Positions 1-6,985 of a stretch of DNA of 33,680 nucleotides are shown here, one piece after another. A model generated the notes under the pieces. The model was not told where the DNA came from and searched no databases. It worked only from the letters and a program-made list of their open reading frames with translations. The stretch's first letter is position 1, and every line of letters begins with the position of its first letter. The translations under genes were made by a program, and so were the position numbers. This DNA is from Burkholderiaceae bacterium (GTDB lineage Bacteria; Pseudomonadota; Gammaproteobacteria; Burkholderiales; Burkholderiaceae_D), in assembly GCA_023653025.1 (NCBI GenBank), contig JAMNXS010000030.1, positions 1-33,680 of the forward strand. Direction: 5' to 3'.

Positions 1-215
1 ACGTTGCGGATGGCGACCATGCGGTCGTACAGCGCCGCGCGGATGGCGATCACCTGCGCAAGCTGAGCATTGTTGACGGCAACGATCTCGTGGACCTTGT
101 CCTGCATGGCGGCCATCCGGTTCAGCGACAGCATGACGGAGGCGACCAGCATCAGCAGCACCAGCGCGAAGCCGGCGGAAAGACGGGTACTGACTTTCAT
201 TTGAGCGAAATTCAT
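1..215 (-). CDS. Methyl-accepting chemotaxis protein, N-terminal fragment (cut by window edge)
   Basis: The first 71 codons of a chemoreceptor are visible; the gene continues past the left edge. The protein starts MNFAQMKVSTRLSAGFAL, a short basic cytoplasmic start followed by a hydrophobic membrane segment (about residues 14-30) and then a helical periplasmic stretch (LNRMAAMQDKVHEIVAVNN) typical of the four-helix-bundle ligand domain of Tsr/Tar-like receptors. It would sense ligands in the periplasm and signal to the CheA-CheW complex. It begins 23 bp after the cheW stop in the same direction, so it is probably the last gene seen of the motility operon. The methylation and signalling regions lie outside the window, so the ligand cannot be guessed. 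The family call is by homology recognition. Confidence 0.85.
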   Translation of the reverse strand, partial: MNFAQMKVSTRLSAGFALVLLMLVASVMLSLNRMAAMQDKVHEIVAVNNAQLAQVIAIRAALYDRMVAIRN

Positions 216-238
216 GATGGTTTATGCAAGCAAGGGTT

Positions 239-742
239 TCAGGCGGCGAGGCTGTCGATCAGCCCCATTTCGTCGGACGACATCAGCTTGTCGATGTCGA
301 CCAGGATCAGCATGCGCTCGTCGAGCGTGCCGAGGCCGATCAGGTAGTCGGTGTTGAATGCCGCGCCCATTTCGGGCGCCGGACGGATCTGCGACGGCGA
401 CAGCGTGGTCACGTCGGACACGCTGTCGACCACCATCCCGACCACGCGGCCGGCGATGTTGAGGATGATCACCACGGTGAACTGGTCATAGCTGGGTTCG
501 CCGAGGTTGAACTTGATCCGCATGTCGACGATGGGGACGATGATGCCGCGCAGGTTGACCACGCCCTTGATGAACTCGGGCGAGTTGGCGATGCGAGTCA
601 CGGTCTCGTAGCCGCGGATCTCCTGCACCTTCAGGATGTCGATCCCGTATTCCTCTGCGCCGAGCTTGAAGGCGAGGAATTCGCGCGACGCGGGATCGTT
701 GACGGACGCGTCGTCGGCCGCGTCCAGGGTCTCGGTTTGCAT
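239..742 (-). CDS. cheW: Chemotaxis coupling protein CheW
   Basis: A 167-residue CheW that links chemoreceptors to the CheA kinase at the inner face of the membrane. The protein is one CheW beta-barrel domain: [20 protein letters not shown] near residue 22, the conserved turn [19 protein letters not shown] near residues 58-76, and a C-terminal [14 protein letters not shown]. The start at 742 is chosen because AGGA stands about 8 nt upstream and because the longer open frame adds an unrelated basic leader. The gene follows cheA after a 100-bp gap holding a stem-loop and a possible flagellar sigma-factor promoter, so it may be expressed both with cheA and on its own. Length and motifs are normal for the family. 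Confidence 0.95.
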   Translation of the reverse strand: MQTETLDAADDASVNDPASREFLAFKLGAEEYGIDILKVQEIRGYETVTRIANSPEFIKGVVNLRGIIVPIVDMRIKFNLGEPSYDQFTVVIILNIAGRVVGMVVDSVSDVTTLSPSQIRPAPEMGAAFNTDYLIGLGTLDERMLILVDIDKLMSSDEMGLIDSLAA

Positions 743-802
743 GGGCTGTCCTGTGATTGAGGAGGGATGCTGCTGGTAACGGCAGATTACGCGGCGACGT
801 TT

Positions 803-833
803 AACCGGCATCGGCAGAAAAGAGCCGGTTTGA
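803..833 (-). promoter_or_regulatory. Stem-loop and possible FliA (sigma-28) promoter upstream of cheW
   Basis: On the minus strand a TCAAACCG box (826-833) and a GCCGATGC box (808-815) are separated by 10 nt. This resembles the flagellar sigma-28 pattern TAAA-N15-GCCGATAA with one base less spacing. The same bases form a perfect 7-bp inverted repeat (803-809 with 824-830). There is no U-run after it, so it is not a simple terminator. A start about 60 nt before the cheW ATG would fit late-class chemotaxis expression. The promoter reading is inference. Confidence 0.35.
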
Positions 834-842
834 TGAGGTTGT

Positions 843-2828
843 TTAACACCCGGCGCGCGCGCCTCGCAACAGGGCACTGACGTCCAGAATCAAGGCCACG
901 CTGCCGTCGCCGAGAATCGTCGCGCCGGAGATGCCGGCCACGCGCCGGTAGTTGGCCTCGAGGTTCTTCACCACGACCTGCTGCTGCCCGACCAGTTCAT
1001 CGATCAGCAGCGCGGCCTTGCAGCCGTCGGCCTCGAGAATGACGGCGATGCCGGCGGCGGCATCGGCCACGCTGTTGGTGTCGAAGACCTGGCGCAGCGA
1101 GATCAGCGGCAGGTACTCGCCGCGCACGCGGATCACCTGCCCCTGCCCGGCGATGTGGCTGACGTCCTGCGGACGCGGCTGCAGCGACTCGAGCACGTAG
1201 TTCAGCGGCAGGATGTAGATCTCGTCGCCGCTGCGCACCGACATGCCATCAAGAATGGCCAGCGTCAGCGGCAGCGCGATCGACACCGTGGTGCCGGCGC
1301 CCCCCGCCGAGCGGATGTCAACCTGACCGCCCAGCGCGGTGATATTGCGCTTGACCACATCCATGCCGACGCCGCGCCCGGAGACGTCGGTCACCTGGTC
1401 GGCCGTCGAAAAACCCGGCGCAAAAATCAGTTGCCAGACCTCGGCATCGCTGATCGCATCCGGCACCGCCAGTCCCTGCTGCCGCGCCTTGGCGAGGATG
1501 CGGTCGCGCCGCAGGCCACCGCCGTCGTCGGAAACTTCGATGACCACATGCCCACCGCGATGCGAGGCCGACAGCGTCAGCCGTCCGGCCGCATCCTTGC
1601 CGGCGGCGATACGCGCTTCGGGCGATTCGATTCCATGGTCGATGCTGTTGCGGACGAGGTGCGTGAGCGGATCGATGATGCGCTCGATCAGTCCCTTGTC
1701 GAGCTCGGTGGCCGCGCCCTGCGTGACGAACTCGACCTTCTTGCCGAGCTTGCCGGCGAGGTCGCGCACCATGCGCGGAAAGCGCGAGAACACGTAGTCC
1801 ATCGGCATCATGCGGATCGACATCACGGCTTCCTGCAGGTGGCGCGTGTTGCGGGTCAGCTGCGAGACGCCGTTCAGCAGCTTTTCGTACAGCATCGGGT
1901 CGAGCCCGTGCGAGCGCTGCTCGATCATGGCCTGGGTGATGACGAGCTCGCCGACGAGGTTGATCAGCTGGTCGACCTTCTCGACCGAGACCCGGATCGA
2001 CGTCGATTCGCCGCCATGGGCGGCCTTGTCGTGCGCTGCAGCGGCGGGGCGCTCGGCTGCCGGCCTGGCAGGACCCGCTTCCGACCGCGGCGCTGACAGC
2101 GGCACCGGCGGCGGATCGAACAATTCGTAGGCCGGCTGCTCAGAGTGCGGCGGCTCGGCCGACTCCTGGATGCGCAACAGCTCGGGATCGACGACAAACG
2201 CGCACAGCGCTGCGATATCGTCGCGGGTTTCGGCGGTTTCCAGCAGCACGGCATGGCGGTCGCCATCGACCGGCGTCACACGTCCCAGCAGGCCAAGCTC
2301 GTCGACCAGCGCCGACATGTCCTTGTCGGCGATGCCGGGCATGGTAATGCGGACGATGCGCATGGCAGGCGCAGCAGGGGAAGCGACGGCAGGCCGGGCC
2401 GGCGCGGCGGACGCGCAGGTCGCTGCCGCCGCGGCGGCAGCGCTGTCGGCCAGCGCGTTCAGGCGCCGCAGCAGCGTATCGACGGCCGGCTGGTCGGTGG
2501 TCTCGCCGTCGCGGTGTACGCGCAACAGCATCTGCAGCACGTCCTTGGCGCTCAGGAAGGCGTCGATGTGGTCGACGGTCAGCGCCATCTCGCCCTTGCG
2601 CAGGCGATCGAGCAGCGACTCGAGCACATGAGTGACGCCGGTCATGTCCTGCAGGCCGAAGGTCGCCGCCCCGCCCTTGATCGAGTGCGCGACGCGGAAG
2701 ATCGCGTCGATGTCGGCCATGTCGAACGATGCCGGGTCGAGGCTGAGCAGCAGCTTCTCCTTCTCGGCTAGCAGCTCCTCGGCCTCGTCGAAGAAGACCT
2801 GGAAAAACTGGCTGATCTCGATGCTCAT
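843..2828 (-). CDS. cheA: Chemotaxis histidine kinase CheA
   Basis: A 661-residue cytoplasmic sensor kinase that autophosphorylates and passes phosphate to CheY (and CheB). Visible domains in order: the Hpt domain with phosphorylated His48 in [15 protein letters not shown]; a CheY-binding P2-like region around residues 155-245; an Ala/Pro-rich linker; a dimerisation helix pair ([18 protein letters not shown]); the ATPase with N-box [15 protein letters not shown]1 DDGGG and G2 [13 protein letters not shown]; and a C-terminal CheW-like domain ending in [11 protein letters not shown]. The start at 2828 overlaps the cheY stop by 4 nt (ATGA), which suggests translational coupling and rules out the longer upstream frame. 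All kinase motifs are intact. Confidence 0.97.
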   Translation of the reverse strand: MSIEISQFFQVFFDEAEELLAEKEKLLLSLDPASFDMADIDAIFRVAHSIKGGAATFGLQDMTGVTHVLESLLDRLRKGEMALTVDHIDAFLSAKDVLQMLLRVHRDGETTDQPAVDTLLRRLNALADSAAAAAAATCASAAPARPAVASPAAPAMRIVRITMPGIADKDMSALVDELGLLGRVTPVDGDRHAVLLETAETRDDIAALCAFVVDPELLRIQESAEPPHSEQPAYELFDPPPVPLSAPRSEAGPARPAAERPAAAAHDKAAHGGESTSIRVSVEKVDQLINLVGELVITQAMIEQRSHGLDPMLYEKLLNGVSQLTRNTRHLQEAVMSIRMMPMDYVFSRFPRMVRDLAGKLGKKVEFVTQGAATELDKGLIERIIDPLTHLVRNSIDHGIESPEARIAAGKDAAGRLTLSASHRGGHVVIEVSDDGGGLRRDRILAKARQQGLAVPDAISDAEVWQLIFAPGFSTADQVTDVSGRGVGMDVVKRNITALGGQVDIRSAGGAGTTVSIALPLTLAILDGMSVRSGDEIYILPLNYVLESLQPRPQDVSHIAGQGQVIRVRGEYLPLISLRQVFDTNSVADAAAGIAVILEADGCKAALLIDELVGQQQVVVKNLEANYRRVAGISGATILGDGSVALILDVSALLRGARAGC

Positions 2829-3205
2829 GTCGCGCTCCCCGGGCCAATCACTTTCGCCACCACCTCGAGCAGGCGCTTCGGATCGAAGGGCTTGACCAGC
2901 CATCCGTTGGCGCCGGCCTCGCGGCCCTTGTTCTTCATCTCTACGCTGGACTCGGTAGTCAGCATCAGGATGGGCACGGTCCGGTAGGCCGCCAGCCCGC
3001 GCAGCGACTTGATCAGCGTCAGCCCGTCCATGTTGGGCATGTTCTGGTCGGTCAGCACGAGATCGAATTGCGTCGCCTGCGCCTTTTTGAGGCCATCGGC
3101 GCCGTCGACCGCGTCGGTCACCTGATAGCCGCCCATCTTCAGCGAGAACGCCAGCATCTGCCGCAGCGAACCCGAGTCATCGACTGCCAGTATTTTCTTG
3201 CCCAT
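2825..3205 (-). CDS. cheY: CheY-like response regulator, single receiver domain
   Basis: A 126-residue stand-alone receiver domain. The acid pair Asp9-Asp10 (ILAVDDSGSLRQML), phospho-acceptor Asp53 (LVLTDQNMPNMDG), Thr83/Thr84 (PILMLTTESS) and Lys105 (GWLVKPFDP) are all present, so it should be phosphorylated by CheA. There is no output domain; binding to the flagellar switch or acting as a phosphate sink are the usual roles. It lies between the CheZ-like gene (51 bp upstream) and cheA (4-nt overlap). Many betaproteobacteria carry a second cheY further down the chemotaxis region, so which copy drives the motor cannot be told from this window. Confidence 0.93.
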   Translation of the reverse strand: MGKKILAVDDSGSLRQMLAFSLKMGGYQVTDAVDGADGLKKAQATQFDLVLTDQNMPNMDGLTLIKSLRGLAAYRTVPILMLTTESSVEMKNKGREAGANGWLVKPFDPKRLLEVVAKVIGPGSAT

Positions 3206-3256
3206 GTCTGTTCCAGGTTGGTTCAGTGGCGGGTTTCGCCTTTGGCTCTACCCACC

Positions 3257-3619
3257 TTAAAAAAATTCGATATCACCGCTTTCCATGTGATGCTGCGGTA
3301 CGCTGCGATTGCTGCCCTTGCCCGGCATGTCGCCGCCGTCACTCAGATGATGGCGGGCGCTGGCGATCAATTGGCTGGCGATGTCCTCGAACTGCAGCGC
3401 CGTCAGCGCGCTGTCCAGGTGCTCGCAGGCCTCGCGGGTCAGCTCGCGCGCTTCCGGGCCGGCGGGCGTGGCCAGCGCCTGCTGCCGGCGCAGCGCCTCG
3501 TGCGCGCCAACGAAGCCGGCCGCCAGCTTGGCGACCGCCTCCTTGAGCAGGATGTCGAGCTGCACGAGGTCGGCGCGCACGGTGGACAGGTGCTCGCTTT
3601 CGGTCGGGCCGGCCCTCAT
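3257..3619 (-). CDS. Short CheZ-like protein (putative CheY phosphatase)
   Basis: A 120-residue protein without an obvious standard name. It is helical over residues 8-92 and contains LQFEDIASQLIAS at 75-87. In E. coli CheZ the catalytic pair Asp143 and Gln147 lies in FQDLTGQVI; here Asp79 and Gln83 have the same Asp-x3-Gln spacing and a similar hydrophobic setting. After a polar linker the protein ends in SGDIEFF, an acidic-aromatic tail like the C-terminal CheY-docking peptide of CheZ (which ends LDSLGF). It is only about half the usual CheZ length. The start at 3619 overlaps the motB stop by 4 nt (ATGA) and cheY follows directly. The phosphatase role is inferred from motif and position; a CheY-binding adaptor is the alternative. 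Confidence 0.6.
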   Translation of the reverse strand: MRAGPTESEHLSTVRADLVQLDILLKEAVAKLAAGFVGAHEALRRQQALATPAGPEARELTREACEHLDSALTALQFEDIASQLIASARHHLSDGGDMPGKGSNRSVPQHHMESGDIEFF

Positions 3620-4533
3620 GGCGTCTTCTCCGCTGCCGCCGGGCCGCCGCCGAGCGCCCGCCCGACCTCGGCGCCCGTGACGGCGTTCAGCGCTTCGCCC
3701 TCCCCGGTGACGGCCTGCTCGGCGCGCTTGTTCATGACGACGATGCTGATGCGGCGGTTGATCGGGTTGCCGGGGTTGTCCTTGTCCAGCGGCACGGCGG
3801 ATGACAGGCCGACCACGCGCAGCACCTTGGCTTCCTGCATGCCGCCGTGGACCAACTCGCGGCGCGACGCATTGGCGCGCTCGGACGATAGCTCCCAGTT
3901 GCTGTAGCCGCGCTCGCCACCGGCATACACCATGTTGTCGGTGTGGCCGGACAGGGCGATGCGATTCGGCACGTCATTGAGCATGCGGCCGATCTCGCGC
4001 AGGATGTCGCGCGTGGTCGGCTGGAGGGCGGCGCTGGCGAGCCCGAACATCGGGCGGTTCTGCTCGTCGACGATCTGGATCCGCAGACCCTCGCTGGTAA
4101 TGTCGAGCAGCAGCTGCTTCCTGAATTGCCGCAGCAGCGGATTGGCCTCGATGGCCTCCTCGATCTTTTTCTTCAGGGCCTCGAGCTGGGCTTTTTCGCG
4201 GCGCTCGAGTTCTTTCTGCGCCGTGTCCAGATCGACCACCTTGCGCACCTCGCCGTCCTTTTTCGTGACGTCCTTGCCGCCGCCCTTGATGACGCTGGTG
4301 CGCTCGGACACCGACGAGCCGCCCTGCATGGCGACCTTCATCGGCGTCTTGAAGTACTCGGCAATGCCCTCGAGCTTGGCCTTCGAGGTGGATGACAACA
4401 GCCACATCAGCAGGAAAAAGGCCATCATCGCCGTCACGAAGTCGGCATAGGCGATCTTCCACGCGCCGCCATGGTGACCGCCATGGCCCTTCTTTACTTT
4501 CTTGACGACGATGGTGGGCTTGATCGCGGCCAT
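3616..4533 (-). CDS. motB: Flagellar motor stator protein MotB
   Basis: A 305-residue stator subunit that anchors the proton channel to peptidoglycan. A basic N-terminus (KPTIVVKKVKKGHGGHHGG) leads into one membrane helix, WKIAYADFVTAMMAFFLLMW, carrying the proton-binding aspartate Asp31 (E. coli Asp32). A plug-type amphipathic helix follows (AKLEGIAEYFKTPM). A charged coiled-coil linker spans about residues 90-140. The OmpA-type peptidoglycan-binding domain has ALSGHTDNM and NWELSSERANASRREL. The start is 1 nt after the motA stop, and the 3' end overlaps the CheZ-like gene by 4 nt. Length and key residues are standard, so a functional stator is expected. Confidence 0.97.
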   Translation of the reverse strand: MAAIKPTIVVKKVKKGHGGHHGGAWKIAYADFVTAMMAFFLLMWLLSSTSKAKLEGIAEYFKTPMKVAMQGGSSVSERTSVIKGGGKDVTKKDGEVRKVVDLDTAQKELERREKAQLEALKKKIEEAIEANPLLRQFRKQLLLDITSEGLRIQIVDEQNRPMFGLASAALQPTTRDILREIGRMLNDVPNRIALSGHTDNMVYAGGERGYSNWELSSERANASRRELVHGGMQEAKVLRVVGLSSAVPLDKDNPGNPINRRISIVVMNKRAEQAVTGEGEALNAVTGAEVGRALGGGPAAAEKTP

Positions 4534-4534
4534 C

Positions 4535-5395
4535 TCACTTGCTCTTGGCGTTGCGCAGATGCTCTTCGAGTTCGGCGAAGGCGGGACGCTCGCTTGAGTA
4601 CAGCACCTTGCGGCCGAACTCCACCGCCAGCGCCGGCGCGCAGCCGCTGAAGCTGGCCAGCAGCGTGGCCTTGATGCACTGAAGCATCTTGGTCGCTTCG
4701 TCGGCCTTCTGCTCGAGCAGGCTGGAGAGCGGCGCGATGAAGCCGTAAGCGATCAGAATGCCGAGGAAGGTACCGACCAGCGCGCGCGCGATCAGGATGC
4801 CCAGTTCCTCGGGTGGCAGCCCGATCGACTCCATCGTGTGGACCACGCCCATCACGGCCGCCACGATGCCGAAGGCCGGCATCGCATCGCCGAGGCGCGC
4901 GATGCAGCCGGCCGGCACAATGGCTTCGTGATGATGGGTCTCGATTTCATTGTCCATCAGGTTCTCGATCTGGAAGACGTCGATGTTGCCGGCCACCATG
5001 AGGCGCAGGTAGTCGCAGATGAATTCGATCGCATGATGGTCGGCGAGGATGCCGGGGTAGTTCGAGAAGACCGGGCTCTCCTCGGGCGACTCGATGTCGC
5101 GCTCGACGGCCATCATGCCCTCCTTGCGTATCTTGCCGAGCAGTTCGGAGAGCAGCGCAAGCAGTTCAAGATAGCGCGCCTGGTTGTAGCCCGATCCCTT
5201 GAACAGCGTGGGAATTGCCTTCATGGTCGCCTTCAGCGACTTGCCGTTGTTGCCGACGACGAAGGCGCCGGCGGCCGCACCGCCGATCATCAGCAGTTCG
5301 ATCGGCTGGAACAGCGCGGCCAGATGGCCGCCGGCCAGCGCAAAGCCGCCGAAGACGGCGCCGAGAACGATCAGATATCCGAGAATGACCAGCAC
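4535..5395 (-). CDS. motA: Flagellar motor stator protein MotA
   Basis: A 286-residue inner-membrane protein that forms the stator proton channel with MotB. It has four hydrophobic segments: residues 1-23 (LVILGYLIVLGAVFGGFALAGG), about 33-48, about 169-187 (GDAMPAFGIVAAVMGVVHTM) and about 200-222. The cytoplasmic loop between the second and third carries the charged residues that contact FliG (KIRKEGMMAVERDIESP). The start codon is GTG, with GGAG about 6 nt upstream. It is separated from flhC by a 305-bp repeat-bearing gap and so may have its own promoter; motB follows after 1 nt. Confidence 0.96.
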   Translation of the reverse strand: MLVILGYLIVLGAVFGGFALAGGHLAALFQPIELLMIGGAAAGAFVVGNNGKSLKATMKAIPTLFKGSGYNQARYLELLALLSELLGKIRKEGMMAVERDIESPEESPVFSNYPGILADHHAIEFICDYLRLMVAGNIDVFQIENLMDNEIETHHHEAIVPAGCIARLGDAMPAFGIVAAVMGVVHTMESIGLPPEELGILIARALVGTFLGILIAYGFIAPLSSLLEQKADEATKMLQCIKATLLASFSGCAPALAVEFGRKVLYSSERPAFAELEEHLRNAKSK

Positions 5396-5415
5396 GTTGG
5401 GCTCCGAAAACAGGA

Positions 5416-5448
5416 AGGCCCGGGTCGCGGGAGTGCGAGCCCGGGCCT
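5416..5448. other. Stem-loop in the motA leader
   Basis: A perfect 9-bp inverted repeat, AGGCCCGGG at 5416-5424 and CCCGGGCCT at 5440-5448. Part of the 15-nt loop (TCGC with GCGA) can pair further. It ends about 20 nt before the GTG start of motA, just upstream of its ribosome-binding site, and would form in the motA 5' untranslated RNA. No U-run follows. A role in RNA stability or translation is inference only. Confidence 0.5.
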
Positions 5449-5457
5449 GTTGATCCG

Positions 5458-5485
5458 GTTACGGCAGTTTGGGTGGGGGGATTTA
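5458..5485 (-). promoter_or_regulatory. Possible FliA (sigma-28) promoter for motA
   Basis: On the minus strand TAAA (5482-5485) is followed after 16 nt by GCCGTAAC (5458-5465), close to the flagellar sigma-28 pattern TAAA-N15-GCCGATAA (one base wider, two mismatches in the -10 box). It would start transcription about 55 nt before motA. The TAAA lies in the first unit of the 12-bp tandem repeat. This is pattern matching only. Confidence 0.35.
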
Positions 5486-5538
5486 GCGGCGGATTTAGCG
5501 GCGGATTTGGCGACGGATTTAGCGGCGGATTTAGCGGG
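5479..5538. repeat. Five tandem 12-bp repeats between flhC and motA
   Basis: Units of the form GGATTTAGCGGC start at 5479, 5491, 5503, 5515 and 5527. The third unit reads GGATTTGGCGAC and the fifth ends in GGG. The unit length is a multiple of three, so it reads as Gly-Phe-Ser-Gly on the plus strand and Ala-Ala-Lys-Ser on the minus strand. Neither frame belongs to a convincing gene. With the inverted repeat at 5611-5689 it fills most of the 305-bp gap, in which I see no gene. Confidence 0.85.
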
Positions 5539-5610
5539 GAATGGCAGGTTGGCGGTGGACGCTCCGGCAGAGTTCGCGGCGGTCTCTCCGCCCAAATCGA
5601 CAGACGGTCC

Positions 5611-5689
5611 GGCGGATTTCGCTGCGCTCTATCCGCCCTACGTGACAGGGGAAGACCCGTAGGGCGGATAGAGCGCAGCGAAATCCGCC
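5611..5689. repeat. Perfect 32-bp inverted repeat (REP-like hairpin) between flhC and motA
   Basis: The arm at 5611-5642 (starts GGCGGATTTCGCTGCGCTC, ends CCGCCCTACG) is exactly complementary to the arm at 5658-5689, with a 15-nt loop. Hairpins of the type GTAGGGCGGAT...ATCCGCC are, from memory, scattered through many proteobacterial genomes as extragenic palindromes. It ends 11 bp downstream of the flhC stop. In the flhC-motA transcript it could act as a 3' stabiliser or partial terminator, although there is no U-tract on the minus strand. Confidence 0.85.
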
Positions 5690-5700
5690 ATCTGCCTGCA

Positions 5701-6249
5701 TCAGGCCGGAATCGCCTCCGCCACCACGTCGGTTTTTTTCTTCTTGCCCGCGCGCGACGGCGGATGGCAGAGACCGCAACGGTAGCCCGAATGCAGCTCG
5801 AAGGTATGGCTGACGAAATGTCCGTGGCACTCGCCGCACTCGACCAGCGTCAGCATCCTGTTCTCGTAGAAGCGGATCAGCGTCCATGCGCGAGTCAGCG
5901 ACAGCAGCGGCTCGGCGCCTTTTTCCGGTGGCATCTGCTCAAGGTAGAGGCGGTAGGCCTTGATGATGGCGTCGATGCCGGCTACGCCGGCGTGCTGCGT
6001 CAGGTAACGATAAATGCCCATGAAGACCGACGCATGGATGTTGGGCTGCCAAGTGATGAACCAGTCGGTGGAAAAAGGCAGCATGCCCTTCGGCGGCGAC
6101 ACGCCGCGCAATTCCTTGTACAGCTTCAGCAGGCGCTCGCGCGAGAGCGTGGTCTCGGTCTCGAGCAGTTGCAGGCGCGCGCCGAGTTCGATCAGTTCGA
6201 TGGCCAGGCTGATCTGCCTGCCTTCGGATACGACGCTCTTGTTGCCCAT
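5701..6249 (-). CDS. flhC: Flagellar master regulator subunit FlhC
   Basis: A 182-residue partner of FlhD. The FlhD4C2 complex binds class 2 flagellar promoters and activates them with sigma-70. The conserved helical N-terminal part ([20 protein letters not shown]) and the core [18 protein letters not shown] are present. The zinc site is complete: Cys138 and Cys141 ([10 protein letters not shown]) with Cys158 and Cys161 (YRCGLCHPP). A basic tail (RAGKKKKTD) follows. It starts 31 bp after the flhD stop in the same direction, the standard flhDC arrangement. Having flhDC at the head of the motility genes points to the beta/gammaproteobacterial flagellar hierarchy rather than a FleQ-type one. Confidence 0.97.
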   Translation of the reverse strand: MGNKSVVSEGRQISLAIELIELGARLQLLETETTLSRERLLKLYKELRGVSPPKGMLPFSTDWFITWQPNIHASVFMGIYRYLTQHAGVAGIDAIIKAYRLYLEQMPPEKGAEPLLSLTRAWTLIRFYENRMLTLVECGECHGHFVSHTFELHSGYRCGLCHPPSRAGKKKKTDVVAEAIPA

Positions 6250-6280
6250 GATGTCTCCTCGCAGCCTGTGCGTTCGGGGG

Positions 6281-6598
6281 TCAGGCGATTTCTTCGACCG
6301 GTTGCGCGGCCATCAGGATGGTTGCGTGCGCCTGCGACAGCGAGCGCTCCTTCGAGTGGCTGGTCAGCATGCCCAGCACAGCTGCGTCGTCGAAGCGGAA
6401 ACGCGCGAGCATCATGTTGCTGGCGGCCAGCTTGACGATCTGTGCCGGAGACAGGTGGTCGATCAGGTCGGCGAGTTCGGCGCTGATGCCGAGGCGGAAA
6501 ATGGCCGTCGCGCGATCTGCCCGCACCATCTGCTGCGCGAGCATCAGGTAGGAAAGATTGGCGTCGCGGATGTCCGCCATCATGTCATTCATGTTCAT
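6281..6598 (-). CDS. flhD: Flagellar master regulator subunit FlhD
   Basis: A 105-residue all-helical protein that pairs with FlhC to switch on flagellar genes. The family pattern is clear: an N-terminal helix ([21 protein letters not shown]), then [11 protein letters not shown] and the helix-turn-helix-like [25 protein letters not shown]. The start at 6598 gives [12 protein letters not shown]; a slightly later Met is possible. It is the first gene of the minus-strand motility run and faces a 387-bp non-coding region shared with the divergent ankyrin-type gene, so the main flhDC promoter should lie there. Confidence 0.96.
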   Translation of the reverse strand: MNMNDMMADIRDANLSYLMLAQQMVRADRATAIFRLGISAELADLIDHLSPAQIVKLAASNMMLARFRFDDAAVLGMLTSHSKERSLSQAHATILMAAQPVEEIA

Positions 6599-6985
6599 GC
6601 CGTTCTCCCGTCTCGTGATTGGATGGCACGCCAGAGAGGCTATGCCGACGAGAAAGATTCTGCCGATGTGTTGACTTCAGTTAAATCGGCGAGAAACGGT
6701 ATTTTCTGTGGGCGGCAGGCTGTCAGCCTTGTCGGTGTCTGTCCTACACGAGGCCGCGCAACAGCTGCCGAAACCATCTACGGCGGCTGTGCGCCGGAAT
6801 TTAGGGCGGCAGACGAAGATTTGTGCGACTTGCCTTCGTCGGAAGCCAACGGGAGGGAACCGCCCTGTCGGACTGCGCACTGAGTAGCCGGCCTGCATGT
6901 CTGCGTAGCATTCCCCGAACCTGACTGAAACAGTCAATTTGACGCCGGCTCGTCATTCACCCAGAAATCAACAAGGACGCATTAC
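6599..6985. promoter_or_regulatory. 387-bp divergent intergenic region, flhD versus ankyrin-type gene
   Basis: No convincing gene. On the minus strand TTAACT (6679-6684) and CAGAAT (6657-6662), 16 nt apart, are a weak sigma-70 candidate for flhDC. The -35 element is one arm of a near-palindrome, TTGACTTCAGTTAA (6671-6684), which could be an operator. Further right is a 7-bp stem-loop (GACGAAG 6812-6818 with CTTCGTC 6834-6840). A 15-bp palindrome, TGACTGAAACAGTCA, lies at 6922-6936, ending 49 bp before the ankyrin-type start. AAGGA at 6972-6976 is that gene's ribosome-binding site. Regulatory roles are inference. Confidence 0.4.

Noticed and set aside
239-877. Longer CheW of 212 residues
   Set aside because: The extra 45 residues cross the promoter and stem-loop region and do not resemble CheW; the Met at 742 has a proper ribosome-binding site.
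3228-3256. Stem-loop between the CheZ-like gene and cheY next to an A-run
   Set aside because: The run of T on the minus strand precedes the stem and encodes the two final Phe codons, so it cannot act as a terminator for this operon.
5371-5595. Minus-strand small frame with repeated Ala-Ala-Lys-Ser, and plus-strand frame with Gly-Phe-Ser-Gly
   Set aside because: Both are products of the 12-bp tandem repeat being a multiple of three; no ribosome-binding site or other conserved sequence supports a protein.
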